Positions 1-8,183 are shown, counted from the stretch's first letter. The stretch is 34,220 bases of DNA from Bacillota bacterium (GCA_022793795.1 JAAWDM010000019.1:1-34220), one strand, 5' to 3'. Notes: generated by a model not told the origin, from the sequence alone. A program made the numbers and translations.

Positions 1-1
1 C

Positions 2-784
2 ATGGGGATGATTGCCAAGAATGTAAAAGCGGATATCAACGTCATCGCATTGGTGGGTGAACGAGGCCGCGAGGTACTAGAATTTATGCAAAAGGATTTG
101 GGCGAGGAAGGTATGCGGAGGTCTGTGTTGGTTGTAGCTACCTCTGACCAGCCGGCCATGCTTCGAATGAAATGTCCAAGCGTAGCTACTGGAATTGCCG
201 AATACTTTCGGGATCAAGGGTATGATGTATTGCTGATGATGGATTCCTTAACCCGTTTCGCCATGGCTCAGCGAGAAATCGGTTTGGCCATCGGAGAGCC
301 GCCTGTGGCGAGAGGGTATACGCCGTCCATTTATGCGGAGCTTCCTAAACTTCTGGAGCGAAGCGGAAATTTCAGAAAGGGTTCTATTACAGGGGTTTAT
401 ACCGTATTAGTAGAAGGGGACGATACCAATGAACCCATTGCTGATACAGTACGAGGTATTCTGGACGGTCATATTGTTCTTTCCAGACAGCTTGCCAATA
501 GCAACCATTTTCCCGCCATTGATGTGAGCGCCAGCATTTCCCGTCTGATGGTGGAAATCGTGCCGGATGAACATAAGGAACTGGCTTCCAGATTGCGAGA
601 CATTCTGGGTATCTATGAAAAAAATGCCGATTTGGTTTCTATCGGCGCATATAAATCGGGGACAAATCCCAAGTTGGACTATGCCCTTTCTAAAATCGAT
701 GCCATCAATCAATTTTTGAAACAGGGTATCGATGAGTCCTTCAGCTATGAGGAGAGTTTGAGGCAGTTAAGAAAAATTATATAA
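2..784 (+). CDS. fliI: Flagellar export ATPase FliI (5' truncated by window)
   Basis: This is the C-terminal 260 residues of the ATPase that energises the flagellar type III export apparatus at the cytoplasmic face of the basal body. The first visible residues (MGMIAKN) correspond to the stretch just after the Walker A loop, so the first ATG is internal and about 170 residues lie outside the window. Visible family marks are VALIxGERGREV-like sequence (VIALVGERGREV), the Walker B region LLMMDSLTRFAMAQREIGLA, and the GEPPxARGYTPS loop typical of FliI/F1-beta ATPases. It is followed 36 bases later by fliJ, the usual partner, which supports FliI over the virulence paralogue SctN. Confidence 0.95.
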   Translation: MGMIAKNVKADINVIALVGERGREVLEFMQKDLGEEGMRRSVLVVATSDQPAMLRMKCPSVATGIAEYFRDQGYDVLLMMDSLTRFAMAQREIGLAIGEPPVARGYTPSIYAELPKLLERSGNFRKGSITGVYTVLVEGDDTNEPIADTVRGILDGHIVLSRQLANSNHFPAIDVSASISRLMVEIVPDEHKELASRLRDILGIYEKNADLVSIGAYKSGTNPKLDYALSKIDAINQFLKQGIDESFSYEESLRQLRKII

Positions 785-820
785 ATATAAAAAATTTTGT
801 AAAGGATAGAGAAAAAACTG

Positions 821-1272
821 ATGAAGAAATTTCAATTTTCGCTGGAAACAGTATTGGATTATAAGCAGCAAATTTTAGATTCTTTGCAAGCAGAGCACGG
901 TAAACTACTTGCGCAGGTACATAAACAGGAAGCTGTATTGGAACAGCTTAATCTCCATTACCAGCAGGAAAACCAGTCCTTTGCCGAAAAAAGGCTCAAG
1001 GAATTACTGTAGGGCAGGCGCTTATGATAGATGCCAGTCTTAGGGTACTGGAACGAGACATTCACAGAGAAACTTTACACCTTGAAGAGTTAAATCTAAA
1101 GGCGGAAGAGAAGAGACTACAGGTGGTGGAAGCAAAACAGGAGACAGCGTCCATTGAAAAGTTAAAAGAAAAGAAGGTACATCAGTATCATCAGATTGAG
1201 AGAAAAAATGAGGAAGCCATGATCGATGAGTTCGTATCTACAACCAGGGTGATGGCAGCACAGGGCGCATAG
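821..1272 (+). pseudogene. fliJ: Flagellar export chaperone FliJ, split by a frameshift
   Basis: FliJ is the small coiled-coil stalk protein that works with FliI and FlhA in flagellar export. Codons from 821 give MKKFQFSLETVLDYKQQ and continue to a stop at 1010-1012. The rest of the protein is in the neighbouring frame: read from 991 it gives KAQGITVGQAL followed by MIDASLRVLERDI, up to the stop at 1270-1272. The switch lies at an A6 run (987-992). One extra A there would give a single protein of 150 residues, the normal FliJ length, rich in heptad-like Glu/Gln/Lys. Translation of the second part could restart at ATG 1024, but only a weak AGGGCAGG site precedes it. Sequencing error, recent lesion or slippage are all possible. 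Confidence 0.85.
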
Positions 1273-1361
1273 TCCAGATACATAAGGTTGTGAGTTTCGC
1301 TTTATCAAGAGTAAGGCGTTCTCAATAGATGAAATTGATTGAAAGGAAAGGAGGTGAAAAT

Positions 1362-2528
1362 ATGAATGTCACAGAGATGATGATTGAGATGTATCAGAAC
1401 GCAGGAAATCTGAACGGCCTGGTTCAGACAATCACTGGTGGGAAACGGGATGAAAACAAACAGTTTACGGAACTTTTGCAAAAGCGACAGAAGGAGACAG
1501 CAGATACTGGTAAGGAGTTGAATCACGCTGACGATAAATCTGAGGCAAAGGAACCTAACGATAAATCTGCATCGCCAACTGCAAAGGAGCAGCAGACTGC
1601 CAAGGATGTGGAAAATTCCAACCAGAAGAATACGACATCCCAAGGGCAAAAGAGCGAGCAAATCGCACAAGGTCAGAATCAAAATCAGGAGTTGAGCGCC
1701 ACCGGATATATTCCTACAGAGCTTCTCTTAGCAAATCAGATTCTTGCAGCTGCACCAGAGACTACAGTACATATGGAAACGCAACTCGTGCAGGCCGGAG
1801 ACTTGGGGCCCCAGATGATGCCAGAGCAAAACACTGTGTTACAGCAGCCGGTTTTAAGGGAGCAGGGAGATATGAGTTCACCAGTGGCTCCAAATACCCA
1901 ATCAGCAGAAACCTTCATATTTAACCAAGGGGTTTCAGCTGGCGGAGAGAAACAGGCGGAAGGTCAGAATACAAACATGGCCATGGTAGAGGCTGATGCA
2001 GAAGTATTGGACAGTCAAACCAGCGAAGGCGCAGAACCACAGCCTTTATTTAAGAATGTGGAACATACACCAGTGAAAGTTGGCGAAGGCGTACCAGTCA
2101 ATATGGAATCGTCGGACAGCGAACTTCAGATGGCAAATGTGATTCGCCAGGCTGTGCAGGCAGGCGCAGAAAAGGTTGAAGTTAGGTTGATGCCAGAAAA
2201 CCTGGGTACTGTTACGATAGAATTGACCAAACAGTTGGATGGCAGCTTGCAGGTGGTTCTCTATGCTGGCAATGAAAAGGCAGTAGGCCTTTTAGGCCGC
2301 CATACCGACCAGCTTGCCCAACTTCTCATGGGTACAAACCAAAACAATGTACATGTAGAGGTACATCAAAGCGAGGAAGGACAGCAAGCGCAGCAACAAC
2401 AAACCAATCCGGATGGACATGGTCAGCAAGGAAATCAGAGGGATTCCAGAGAGGAGTCCAGAAATCAGGGAGACGATTTCTTGCAACAACTTAGACTTGG
2501 CCTTTTAGATTTGGAATACGCTGTATAG
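1362..2528 (+). CDS. fliK: Flagellar hook-length control protein FliK
   Basis: FliK is the exported molecular ruler that switches export from hook to filament subunits. The 388-residue product has a long, Gln/Glu/Thr-rich low-complexity N-terminal part (about residues 1-250), then the conserved C-terminal switch domain at about 258-340, with the hallmark VRLMPENLGTVTIEL and a following strand LQVVLYAGNEKA and helix LLGRHTDQLAQLL. A Gln-rich tail follows. ATG 1362 was chosen over the in-frame ATG 1329 because GGAGGTG at 1349-1355 sits 6 bases upstream of it. Between fliJ and flgD in the flagellar operon, which fits the function. Sequence outside the C-terminal domain is poorly conserved in this family, so the call rests on that domain and on position. 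Confidence 0.88.
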   Translation: MNVTEMMIEMYQNAGNLNGLVQTITGGKRDENKQFTELLQKRQKETADTGKELNHADDKSEAKEPNDKSASPTAKEQQTAKDVENSNQKNTTSQGQKSEQIAQGQNQNQELSATGYIPTELLLANQILAAAPETTVHMETQLVQAGDLGPQMMPEQNTVLQQPVLREQGDMSSPVAPNTQSAETFIFNQGVSAGGEKQAEGQNTNMAMVEADAEVLDSQTSEGAEPQPLFKNVEHTPVKVGEGVPVNMESSDSELQMANVIRQAVQAGAEKVEVRLMPENLGTVTIELTKQLDGSLQVVLYAGNEKAVGLLGRHTDQLAQLLMGTNQNNVHVEVHQSEEGQQAQQQQTNPDGHGQQGNQRDSREESRNQGDDFLQQLRLGLLDLEYAV

Positions 2529-2574
2529 AGCGTATACAAGACAATGAAAAAACAGGAAAGGAGTTTAAAATCTA

Positions 2575-3147
2575 ATGGCAGTAACACCAACAGAATTGAT
2601 GGATTTAACCAAATGGATCAATGGAACTAGCGGAACATCAAATGGTGCGGATACCGGAAGCGTGCGGGATAAGCAGAAAACTTCTAATTCTACCCTTTCA
2701 TTTGAAGACATGCTTCTTTTGATGGTCACCCAGTTCCAGAATCAGTCTATCGATGATACAGCAAGCACTACAGATATGATGAATCAGATGACCCAGATGA
2801 CCAGTGTACAGGCTATGACCGCTATGACGGAAAGCATGACTGCATTGGCTCAATCCAGCACCTTAACTTATGCATCTTCGCTGGTTGGCAAGGATGTAAC
2901 AGTAGGTGTGTTTAATGAAAAGGGAGAACTCTCCGAAATCGTGGGCAATGTGACAGCCACTGGTATTCTCAACGGTGAAGCAGTAATCTTTATCGGTGAC
3001 GATTGCTATTCTTTAAATAGCGTGATGGCGGTTGGACATTTACCTGAAACCAAGACGGAAACAGACGACACGCAAACGCCGGGTGATTCAGGTGAAGGTG
3101 AAGGCGGTAGCGCCACAGAACCGGAGGAAGAAACTACCCAGGTCTGA
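2575..3147 (+). CDS. flgD: Flagellar hook cap protein FlgD
   Basis: FlgD forms the scaffold cap under which hook subunits polymerise. Residues about 42-85 carry the FlgD N-terminal signature (FEDMLLLMVTQFQNQ, then a Met/Gln/Thr-rich helix ending in SVQAMTAM). Residues about 98-158 (SSLVGKDVTVGVFNEKGEL) match the Tudor-like hook-cap fold. The protein is only 190 residues. No Ig-like FlgD insert domain is obvious. The last 35 residues are an acidic Thr/Glu/Asp/Gly tail that looks disordered. A GGAAAGGAG ribosome site lies at 2555-2563. It sits 46 bases after fliK and is part of the same transcription unit. Confidence 0.9.
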   Translation: MAVTPTELMDLTKWINGTSGTSNGADTGSVRDKQKTSNSTLSFEDMLLLMVTQFQNQSIDDTASTTDMMNQMTQMTSVQAMTAMTESMTALAQSSTLTYASSLVGKDVTVGVFNEKGELSEIVGNVTATGILNGEAVIFIGDDCYSLNSVMAVGHLPETKTETDDTQTPGDSGEGEGGSATEPEEETTQV

Positions 3148-3173
3148 TTCCTCTTGGAAAGGATTGATGAACA

Positions 3174-3599
3174 ATGAGCGAGATTATAAAAATCTCTCCG
3201 ATTCAGCGTGCGATGGAAGCGCAAAAGGTTCAGCGGCTTCGCGGTAAACCGCCGATTTCTGATGGCAGTCAAGGCAGTCAGACGGGTCAGGTACAGTTTA
3301 GCGAAATGTTCCGTCAGGAGATGGAGCGAGCAACAGAGAACCAGAAGGGAATCGCATTTTCCAAACATGCAATGATTCGAGCAGAGGAACGAGGCATTGA
3401 AGTGACGCCGGATTTGATGAATCAACTGGCTGATTCAGTGGAGAAAGCACAATCCAAGGGTGTGACCAATATTGTAGCTTTTGACGCCAATCAAGCATTT
3501 ATCATCAATGTACCAAACGGACGGGTCATTACAACCATGTCTCAATCAGAAATGAAAGATAATATATTTACCAATATTGATGGCGCTGTGATTCTGTAA
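3174..3599 (+). CDS. TIGR02530-type flagellar operon protein
   Basis: A 141-residue protein found in flagellar operons of Firmicutes, Spirochaetes and related groups between flgD and flgE; its exact role is not established. The conserved half runs from about residue 60: FSKHAMIRAEERGIEVTP, then a helix, then KGVTNIVAFDANQAFIINV and the C-terminal NGRVITTMSQSEMKDNIF segment ending in a short hydrophobic strand. The N-terminal 55 residues are basic and poorly conserved. The start codon follows AAAGGATTGATGAACA. Immediately upstream of flgE, as expected for the family. A role linked to hook assembly is an inference from position only. Confidence 0.85.
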   Translation: MSEIIKISPIQRAMEAQKVQRLRGKPPISDGSQGSQTGQVQFSEMFRQEMERATENQKGIAFSKHAMIRAEERGIEVTPDLMNQLADSVEKAQSKGVTNIVAFDANQAFIINVPNGRVITTMSQSEMKDNIFTNIDGAVIL

Positions 3600-3607
3600 T
3601 ATACAGA

Positions 3608-3658
3608 AAGCAGGACCCTTTCGGGATGCTTTGCACTTCGTCCGTATGACGACAGTGC
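3608..3658 (+). other. Two adjacent hairpins in the flgE leader
   Basis: In the 95-base gap before flgE, 3608-3631 can fold as AAGCA/TGCTT outside CCC/GGG with loop TTTC. Directly after it, 3633-3658 folds as GCACTTCGTC against GACGA-C-AGTGC (10 pairs, one bulged C, loop CGTAT). Neither has a U tract, so they do not look like intrinsic terminators. They could set mRNA stability or flgE translation. I could not match them to a known riboswitch class. Confidence 0.5.
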
Positions 3659-3694
3659 GGCGGGCGCCTTACGAAAAGGAGTTGATTTTACACT

Positions 3695-4984
3695 ATGATG
3701 GGAGCAATGTATGTGGGCATCAGCGGCATGAAAGCTCACATGAACATGATGAATGTTATTGGTAATAACACTGCCAATGTAAATACTTATGGATATAAAT
3801 CACAGAGAATGTTGTTTCGTGAATCCATTTACACCACCACAGCTGCTGGTTCTGATGGTACGACCGTAAAGGGTGGTACCAATCCTTCCCAGCTTGGTTT
3901 CGGTGTACAGGTCGGTACCATCGACTTAAATATGTCAGCTTCCACCTATACGCCGACAGGACGTGGTTGGGACTGTATGATTGATGGAGACGGCTTCTTC
4001 CTTTTAGGAGATAAGGACCAGGAAATCGGTTCTCAGGCAGATTTATCCAGTTTAACCCTATCTCGTCTGGGCGATTTTAAGACGGATTCTAATGGTTATG
4101 TTACCGACGGTGCAGGTAATGTGCTGTTTGGATATGCCACAGTTCAGAATCCGGATTATCATCCGTTTGCTACAGAAAAGCAACTGGAGGAGAACCCTAC
4201 ATGGAGAGACGCTTATATCACCAGTACCGAACTGGTTCCATTGAGACTACCTCTGATGGCAGCCATTCCTTCTGCAGATAATAATGGACTGCGTGCGGAT
4301 GGAACAAAGGTATGGGAAGCTGGCGCTGCTGTATATCCGGTACTCAGCGAATATACAGTGGCTACCGGTCAGGTAAACATGCATCTGGATAACCCGGTAG
4401 AGGCGGAAGGCGATGGTACAGCAGCAAACCCAGGAATTACCCAAAAAGACCTGGCAGCTATGGAGGCGTTGATGGGTAATAATCCGACAGATGCTCAGAG
4501 AGAAGGAATGTTCTTAGGCAATATGGCTACTTTGATGCCAATTGACTCAGAGAAGAAATGTGTATCCCTCAATACTTTAACCATCAGTAAGGATGGCCGA
4601 ATCAGCGGTATCAATGATGCTACCGGTGAGACGGTGGTCGTTGGCTACATTGCCATTGCTACAGTAGATAACCCGTTTGGTGTTACTCACGTTGACGGAC
4701 CTTACTATAAGGCTATGGATGGCTCTGGAGAACTGCGTGTTGGTTCTGCTGGAAATGTACTGGATGAAAAATTCCTGAACAATAAAAAGGCAGAGGACAG
4801 TACCGCGGCCAATAAACTGCAGAAATGCAGCCAGGTGCGTAATAGTGGTCTGGAGGCTTCCGGCGCTAATGTGGCCGACGAGTTTGCTAACTTAATCACA
4901 ACAGAACGTGGATACCAGGCAAACTGCCGTATCATTACTGTATCTGATGAGATGTTGGAAGAACTGGTTAACATTAAGAGATAA
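3695..4984 (+). CDS. flgE: Flagellar hook protein FlgE
   Basis: FlgE is the structural subunit of the flagellar hook. The N-terminus MMGAMYVGISGMKAHMNMM followed by VIGNNTANVNTYGYKS is the classical rod/hook signature. The C-terminal 45 residues (QVRNSGLEASGANVADEF, then LITTERGYQANCRII) form the matching coiled-coil D0 segment. The 429-residue length and the central beta-rich D1/D2 part fit FlgE rather than FlgG or FlgF. Two ATGs stand in tandem (3695 and 3698); AAGGAG at 3676-3681 precedes them at a rather long 13-base spacing. It is the last gene of the flagellar operon in this window, since a strong terminator follows at 5000-5042. Confidence 0.95.
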   Translation: MMGAMYVGISGMKAHMNMMNVIGNNTANVNTYGYKSQRMLFRESIYTTTAAGSDGTTVKGGTNPSQLGFGVQVGTIDLNMSASTYTPTGRGWDCMIDGDGFFLLGDKDQEIGSQADLSSLTLSRLGDFKTDSNGYVTDGAGNVLFGYATVQNPDYHPFATEKQLEENPTWRDAYITSTELVPLRLPLMAAIPSADNNGLRADGTKVWEAGAAVYPVLSEYTVATGQVNMHLDNPVEAEGDGTAANPGITQKDLAAMEALMGNNPTDAQREGMFLGNMATLMPIDSEKKCVSLNTLTISKDGRISGINDATGETVVVGYIAIATVDNPFGVTHVDGPYYKAMDGSGELRVGSAGNVLDEKFLNNKKAEDSTAANKLQKCSQVRNSGLEASGANVADEFANLITTERGYQANCRIITVSDEMLEELVNIKR

Positions 4985-4999
4985 TCATATGACAGGACT

Positions 5000-5042
5000 G
5001 CTGCATGAACAGAAAATGACTGTTCATGCAGCTTTTTTGTTT
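5000..5042 (+). terminator. Intrinsic terminator after flgE
   Basis: A perfect 13-base-pair stem (5000-5012 with 5020-5032, arms GCTGCATGAACAG and CTGTTCATGCAGC, 7-base loop) is followed directly by TTTTTTGTTTT. This ends the flagellar transcription unit before the response-regulator gene. Confidence 0.95.
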
Positions 5043-5048
5043 TAAGAA

Positions 5049-5099
5049 TTTCATAAGAAATACCATGAGTTTTTCATAAGGGGTCTTGGGTAACATAAG
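5049..5099 (+). promoter_or_regulatory. Direct repeats upstream of the response regulator gene
   Basis: TTTCATAAG occurs at 5049-5057 and again at 5072-5080, 23 bases apart (about two helix turns). A degenerate copy, TAACATAAG, is at 5091-5099. OmpR-family regulators commonly bind direct repeats near their own promoter, and no good -35/-10 pair is visible here, as often at activator-dependent promoters. Binding by the adjacent regulator is an inference. Confidence 0.4.
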
Positions 5100-5122
5100 G
5101 GCAGGCTGAAGGAGGAAAGAGT

Positions 5123-5833
5123 ATGAACGAATGGATTTTGGTGGTGGATGACGACAGAGAGATTGTGAAGGCCATTGCCTTGCTTCTGGAAAAGGAAGGA
5201 TACCGGATATTGCGCGCTTATGACGGTATGGAGGCCCTTAAGATTTTAGCGGAGCAGACGGTTCAGTTGATGATTATGGATGTGATGATGCCCAAATTGG
5301 ATGGATTATCTGCCATGATGAAAATCAGAGAAAGAAAAAATCTGCCTATCATCGTTCTCAGCGCCAAAACAGAGGAGACGGACAAGGTATTGGGGCTTTC
5401 CATGGGAGCTGACGACTATGTGTCCAAACCCTTTAATCCGCAGGAACTGAAGGCACGGGTAAAGAGCCAGCTTCGCAGATACACATTTCTGGGGGACATC
5501 AATGCCAAGTACCAAACCGATGAAATCTGGAACGGCAGGCTCTGCTATCGAGTGCAGGAGCGAACCCTCTATGCAGACGGGGAACCTGTCAAATTGACAG
5601 CCACGGAGACCAAGATCGTGGACCTTTTGATGCGAAACCGAGGCAGGATTTTTCCTGCAGAAGAGATTTATGAGCGAGTATGGGAGGAGCCGGCCTATGC
5701 TCCAGAAAACACGGTAATGGTACACATTCGTCATATTCGGGAAAAGATTGAGCTGAATCCGAAGGAGCCAGAATACTTAAAGGTGGTGTGGGGAATTGGA
5801 TACAAAATGGAAAAGATCAAAGAGCGTACTTAG
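5123..5833 (+). CDS. OmpR/PhoB-family response regulator
   Basis: A 236-residue transcription regulator of a two-component system. The receiver domain (about 1-120) has the acidic pocket D9-D11, the phospho-acceptor D53 in MIMDVMMPKLDG, the switch Thr/Ser region (LSAK) and K102 in SKPFNP. The winged-helix DNA-binding domain spans about 135-233 (LTATETKIVDLLMRNRG; VMVHIRHIREKIE). GGAGG at 5111-5115 precedes ATG 5123. The histidine-kinase gene overlaps its 3' end by 38 bases, so the two are cotranscribed and form a cognate pair. It is closest in look to VanR-type regulators, but the regulon is unknown. Confidence 0.93.
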   Translation: MNEWILVVDDDREIVKAIALLLEKEGYRILRAYDGMEALKILAEQTVQLMIMDVMMPKLDGLSAMMKIRERKNLPIIVLSAKTEETDKVLGLSMGADDYVSKPFNPQELKARVKSQLRRYTFLGDINAKYQTDEIWNGRLCYRVQERTLYADGEPVKLTATETKIVDLLMRNRGRIFPAEEIYERVWEEPAYAPENTVMVHIRHIREKIELNPKEPEYLKVVWGIGYKMEKIKERT

Positions 5834-8117
5834 TTTTATTGCCTTCTGTCTGGGCATATCCCTTTTGATTGGAAGCGCTTTTTCCACTTGTCAGCTGATG
5901 TTTAGTGGAGATAGGGAAGTCTTAAAGGGAAGCGGCGATTACCAGCAAAGCGCATACTTTCGGGATTATGTTTCAGAAAGACTAGCCTCATTTTTAGGCG
6001 TTGCTACAGGAGGAGAAAGCACCAAATATGGAACGTATGGAGTGGGGAATGATTATGGTGATAAGCCATGGTGGTGGTATGATTCGGATTATTATGAGGA
6101 TGGCATCGGCTATGTCGCCTACGGATATGATGAAAACTACGACTATTATGATGAGGCTTATGAATCTTATTATGAAGAAAGCAGCAAAGACAACAAATTT
6201 GACGTTAAAACCTACATGGCAGAAAAGGCAGCCAACAAGAATCTCCGCTATGCAGTAATCTATAAGGGAAAACTTCTTTATACCAATATAGAGGGGTATG
6301 AGAACAAGGTGGGACAAGCCTGGAACGGAGAGGACGTTGGGAAAAGTCTGTCGGAAGAAGAATACAATTTCACCCTTTGGTTTAATAAAAAGGGAGACGG
6401 CAAGGTAGAGATTGTGAAGGATGGCAAGGCGGAGGATGTGTACGGGGACGGTGTGTACACCAGGGAAAGCCGTTGGTATGTACCGGGTTACACCAATTTC
6501 AATGCGGACCTTTCTACAAAAGAAGCAGTGATTTTCATGGCGGTAGCCAAGACGCCTAAGCTCTATGTGGCAGGTAATTATGGGTCTTATGGTCCAGTGA
6601 CTTACGGAAGAATCCTGTATAATATGGAGAAAAGTTTTGAAGCACAACAGAACCAGTTTCTCCTAAATATGGCCATGATTGGGCTATCCATTGCGCTGCT
6701 TATATTCGCATGGTTTTGGAGAAAAGAGAAACGGCAGGCTAATCAGTATATCGCAGGACTGATTCAGAAGATTTGGCTGGAATTAAAAATCCTGATTTTG
6801 TTGGTTGTAGTCTGTATGTCTGGGCGCTATATCTCATGGGGTAACCTGCGGGAGTGGATAGATATCATCAGATATGAGGAAGCGATATATTGGGGCGACT
6901 TCTTTACCTATGGTTTGCAGCTTCAGAGTATTTCGCCTTGGTTCTTTGTGATAGTCTTCTGGGTGATTTATCTCGTGTCTTTAGAAATTCGGTATAACAG
7001 GGGAAAACAGAAAAAGCTGATTCTGGGTACATTGGGTACCAAAGGTTTTACATATTCAGTGCAAAAAACTTTAATAAAACGTTATAGAGTGATTTTAGTT
7101 ACAGCAGGTTTGGCCCTGCTGCTTTGCCTCCTAAGCTTTATCATGATACGAGATGTGATGATGGACTATTATGGGGATGGCTCGCTGTTTCAATGGATAA
7201 TTTTACTGGTGGCAGGAATTCTGGCTTTTTATCTGATTGCAGGAATCGCTAATTTAAGGAGAAACCGGCAGCTAGCAGTGGATATGGGCCTTTTAGCGAA
7301 GCAGATTGTAAGGATAAAAGAGGGGGATTTAACCAATAGATTGGACTTCCCAGAGGATGGGGATTTACGGCAGGCGGCGGAGAATCTCAATGAGATTCAG
7401 CATGGACTAGAAAAGGCTTTGGAGCAGCAGATGCATAGCGAACGGTTAAAGGTGGATTTGGTGACCAACGTGTCCCATGATATTAAGACGCCGCTGACTT
7501 CCATTATCAGCTATGTGGACCTTTTGAAACAGGAGGAACAACTGCCGGAACATGTGAAGGAATTTATTCAAATCTTAGGAGAAAAATCCGAACGGTTAAG
7601 GAACATTGTACAGGATGTTTTCGAGGTAAGCAAGGCCACATCAGGCCAGTTATCGGTAGAACCTGAAACCCTTGACCTAGCCAAACTCTTACGTCAGACT
7701 TTAGCTGATATGAACAACCAGCTTGAAGAGAGTGGCCTGACCATAAAAACGTCCATGCCGGAAGAGCCAGTGTACATTTGTGCTGATGGGCAGAGGCTTT
7801 ATCGGGTATTCCAGAATTTGATTCAAAACGCTTTGAAATATTCTATGGAGGGGACTAGAATCTTTCTCCTGATTCGAGAGGAACAAAACCAGATTGCAGT
7901 TTATGTGAAGAATACTTCGGCTGTAGAGCTTGCAGAGGGGGTAGATTTTACAGAGAGATTTGCGCGGGGAGATGTAAGCAGAAGCGACGGCGGCAGTGGT
8001 CTTGGATTGTCCATTGCCAAGAGTTTTACCGAGGCCTGCGGCGGCAGTTTCCATATAGAGGTGGATGCTGATTTGTTTACAGCCAAGGTGGCGTTTCCGA
8101 CAGTAGAAGAGATATAG
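5796..8117 (+). CDS. Multi-pass sensor histidine kinase with tyrosine-rich outer domain
   Basis: A 773-residue kinase, the likely partner of the upstream regulator. A first membrane helix (about 11-31) is followed by a large outer domain (about 32-287) with a Tyr/Asp/Glu/Gly-rich stretch at about 74-132 (15 Tyr in 58 residues). Five further helices follow (about 288-308, 330-347, 379-399, 430-450, 465-487). The cytoplasmic part has a HAMP-like linker, the H box (NVSHDIKTPLTS, His 561), the N box (NLIQNALKYS) and the G2 box GSGLGLSIAKS at about 732. No clear DxGxG G1 box is visible. The start is TTG 5796, overlapping the regulator gene; the next Met (residue 35) would remove the first helix. 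The ligand is unknown. Confidence 0.85.
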   Translation: MDTKWKRSKSVLSFIAFCLGISLLIGSAFSTCQLMFSGDREVLKGSGDYQQSAYFRDYVSERLASFLGVATGGESTKYGTYGVGNDYGDKPWWWYDSDYYEDGIGYVAYGYDENYDYYDEAYESYYEESSKDNKFDVKTYMAEKAANKNLRYAVIYKGKLLYTNIEGYENKVGQAWNGEDVGKSLSEEEYNFTLWFNKKGDGKVEIVKDGKAEDVYGDGVYTRESRWYVPGYTNFNADLSTKEAVIFMAVAKTPKLYVAGNYGSYGPVTYGRILYNMEKSFEAQQNQFLLNMAMIGLSIALLIFAWFWRKEKRQANQYIAGLIQKIWLELKILILLVVVCMSGRYISWGNLREWIDIIRYEEAIYWGDFFTYGLQLQSISPWFFVIVFWVIYLVSLEIRYNRGKQKKLILGTLGTKGFTYSVQKTLIKRYRVILVTAGLALLLCLLSFIMIRDVMMDYYGDGSLFQWIILLVAGILAFYLIAGIANLRRNRQLAVDMGLLAKQIVRIKEGDLTNRLDFPEDGDLRQAAENLNEIQHGLEKALEQQMHSERLKVDLVTNVSHDIKTPLTSIISYVDLLKQEEQLPEHVKEFIQILGEKSERLRNIVQDVFEVSKATSGQLSVEPETLDLAKLLRQTLADMNNQLEESGLTIKTSMPEEPVYICADGQRLYRVFQNLIQNALKYSMEGTRIFLLIREEQNQIAVYVKNTSAVELAEGVDFTERFARGDVSRSDGGSGLGLSIAKSFTEACGGSFHIEVDADLFTAKVAFPTVEEI

Positions 8118-8126
8118 GGGATGGAG

Positions 8127-8154
8127 AAAAACTGCTGGACAGCCGGCAGTTTTT
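8127..8154 (+). terminator. Terminator after the histidine kinase gene
   Basis: AAAAACTGCTGG (from about 8127) pairs with CCGGCAGTTTTT (to about 8154) with one G-T pair and a short ACAG loop, and ends in a T run. Because the arms are A- and T-flanked it could work in either direction. The -35 hexamer of the radA promoter lies inside this hairpin. Confidence 0.8.
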
Positions 8155-8164
8155 CTTGTATAAT
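8136..8164 (+). promoter_or_regulatory. Predicted sigma-A promoter of radA
   Basis: TGGACA (8136-8141), a 17-base spacer and a perfect TATAAT (8159-8164). It overlaps the upstream terminator and lies just before the LexA-like site, so start-site repression is the natural reading. Confidence 0.65.
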
Positions 8165-8169
8165 AAAAG

Positions 8170-8183
8170 AGAACAAACGTTCT
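8170..8183 (+). promoter_or_regulatory. LexA (SOS) operator upstream of radA
   Basis: AGAACAAACGTTCT at 8170-8183 fits the Gram-positive LexA/DinR box GAAC-N4-GTTC (with RNRY in the middle and matching A/T flanks). It lies 5 bases after the predicted -10 hexamer, over the expected transcription start, where LexA binding blocks the promoter. RadA is a recombination protein, so the target makes sense. Binding has not been shown. Confidence 0.72.

Noticed and set aside
407-712. Minus-strand open frame inside fliI
   Set aside because: Shadow of a strongly conserved coding gene; no ribosome site or homology.
3600-3694. c-di-GMP riboswitch before flgE
   Set aside because: The place would suit it, but the conserved GEMM-I core and the class II pseudoknot signature are not present; only plain hairpins are seen.
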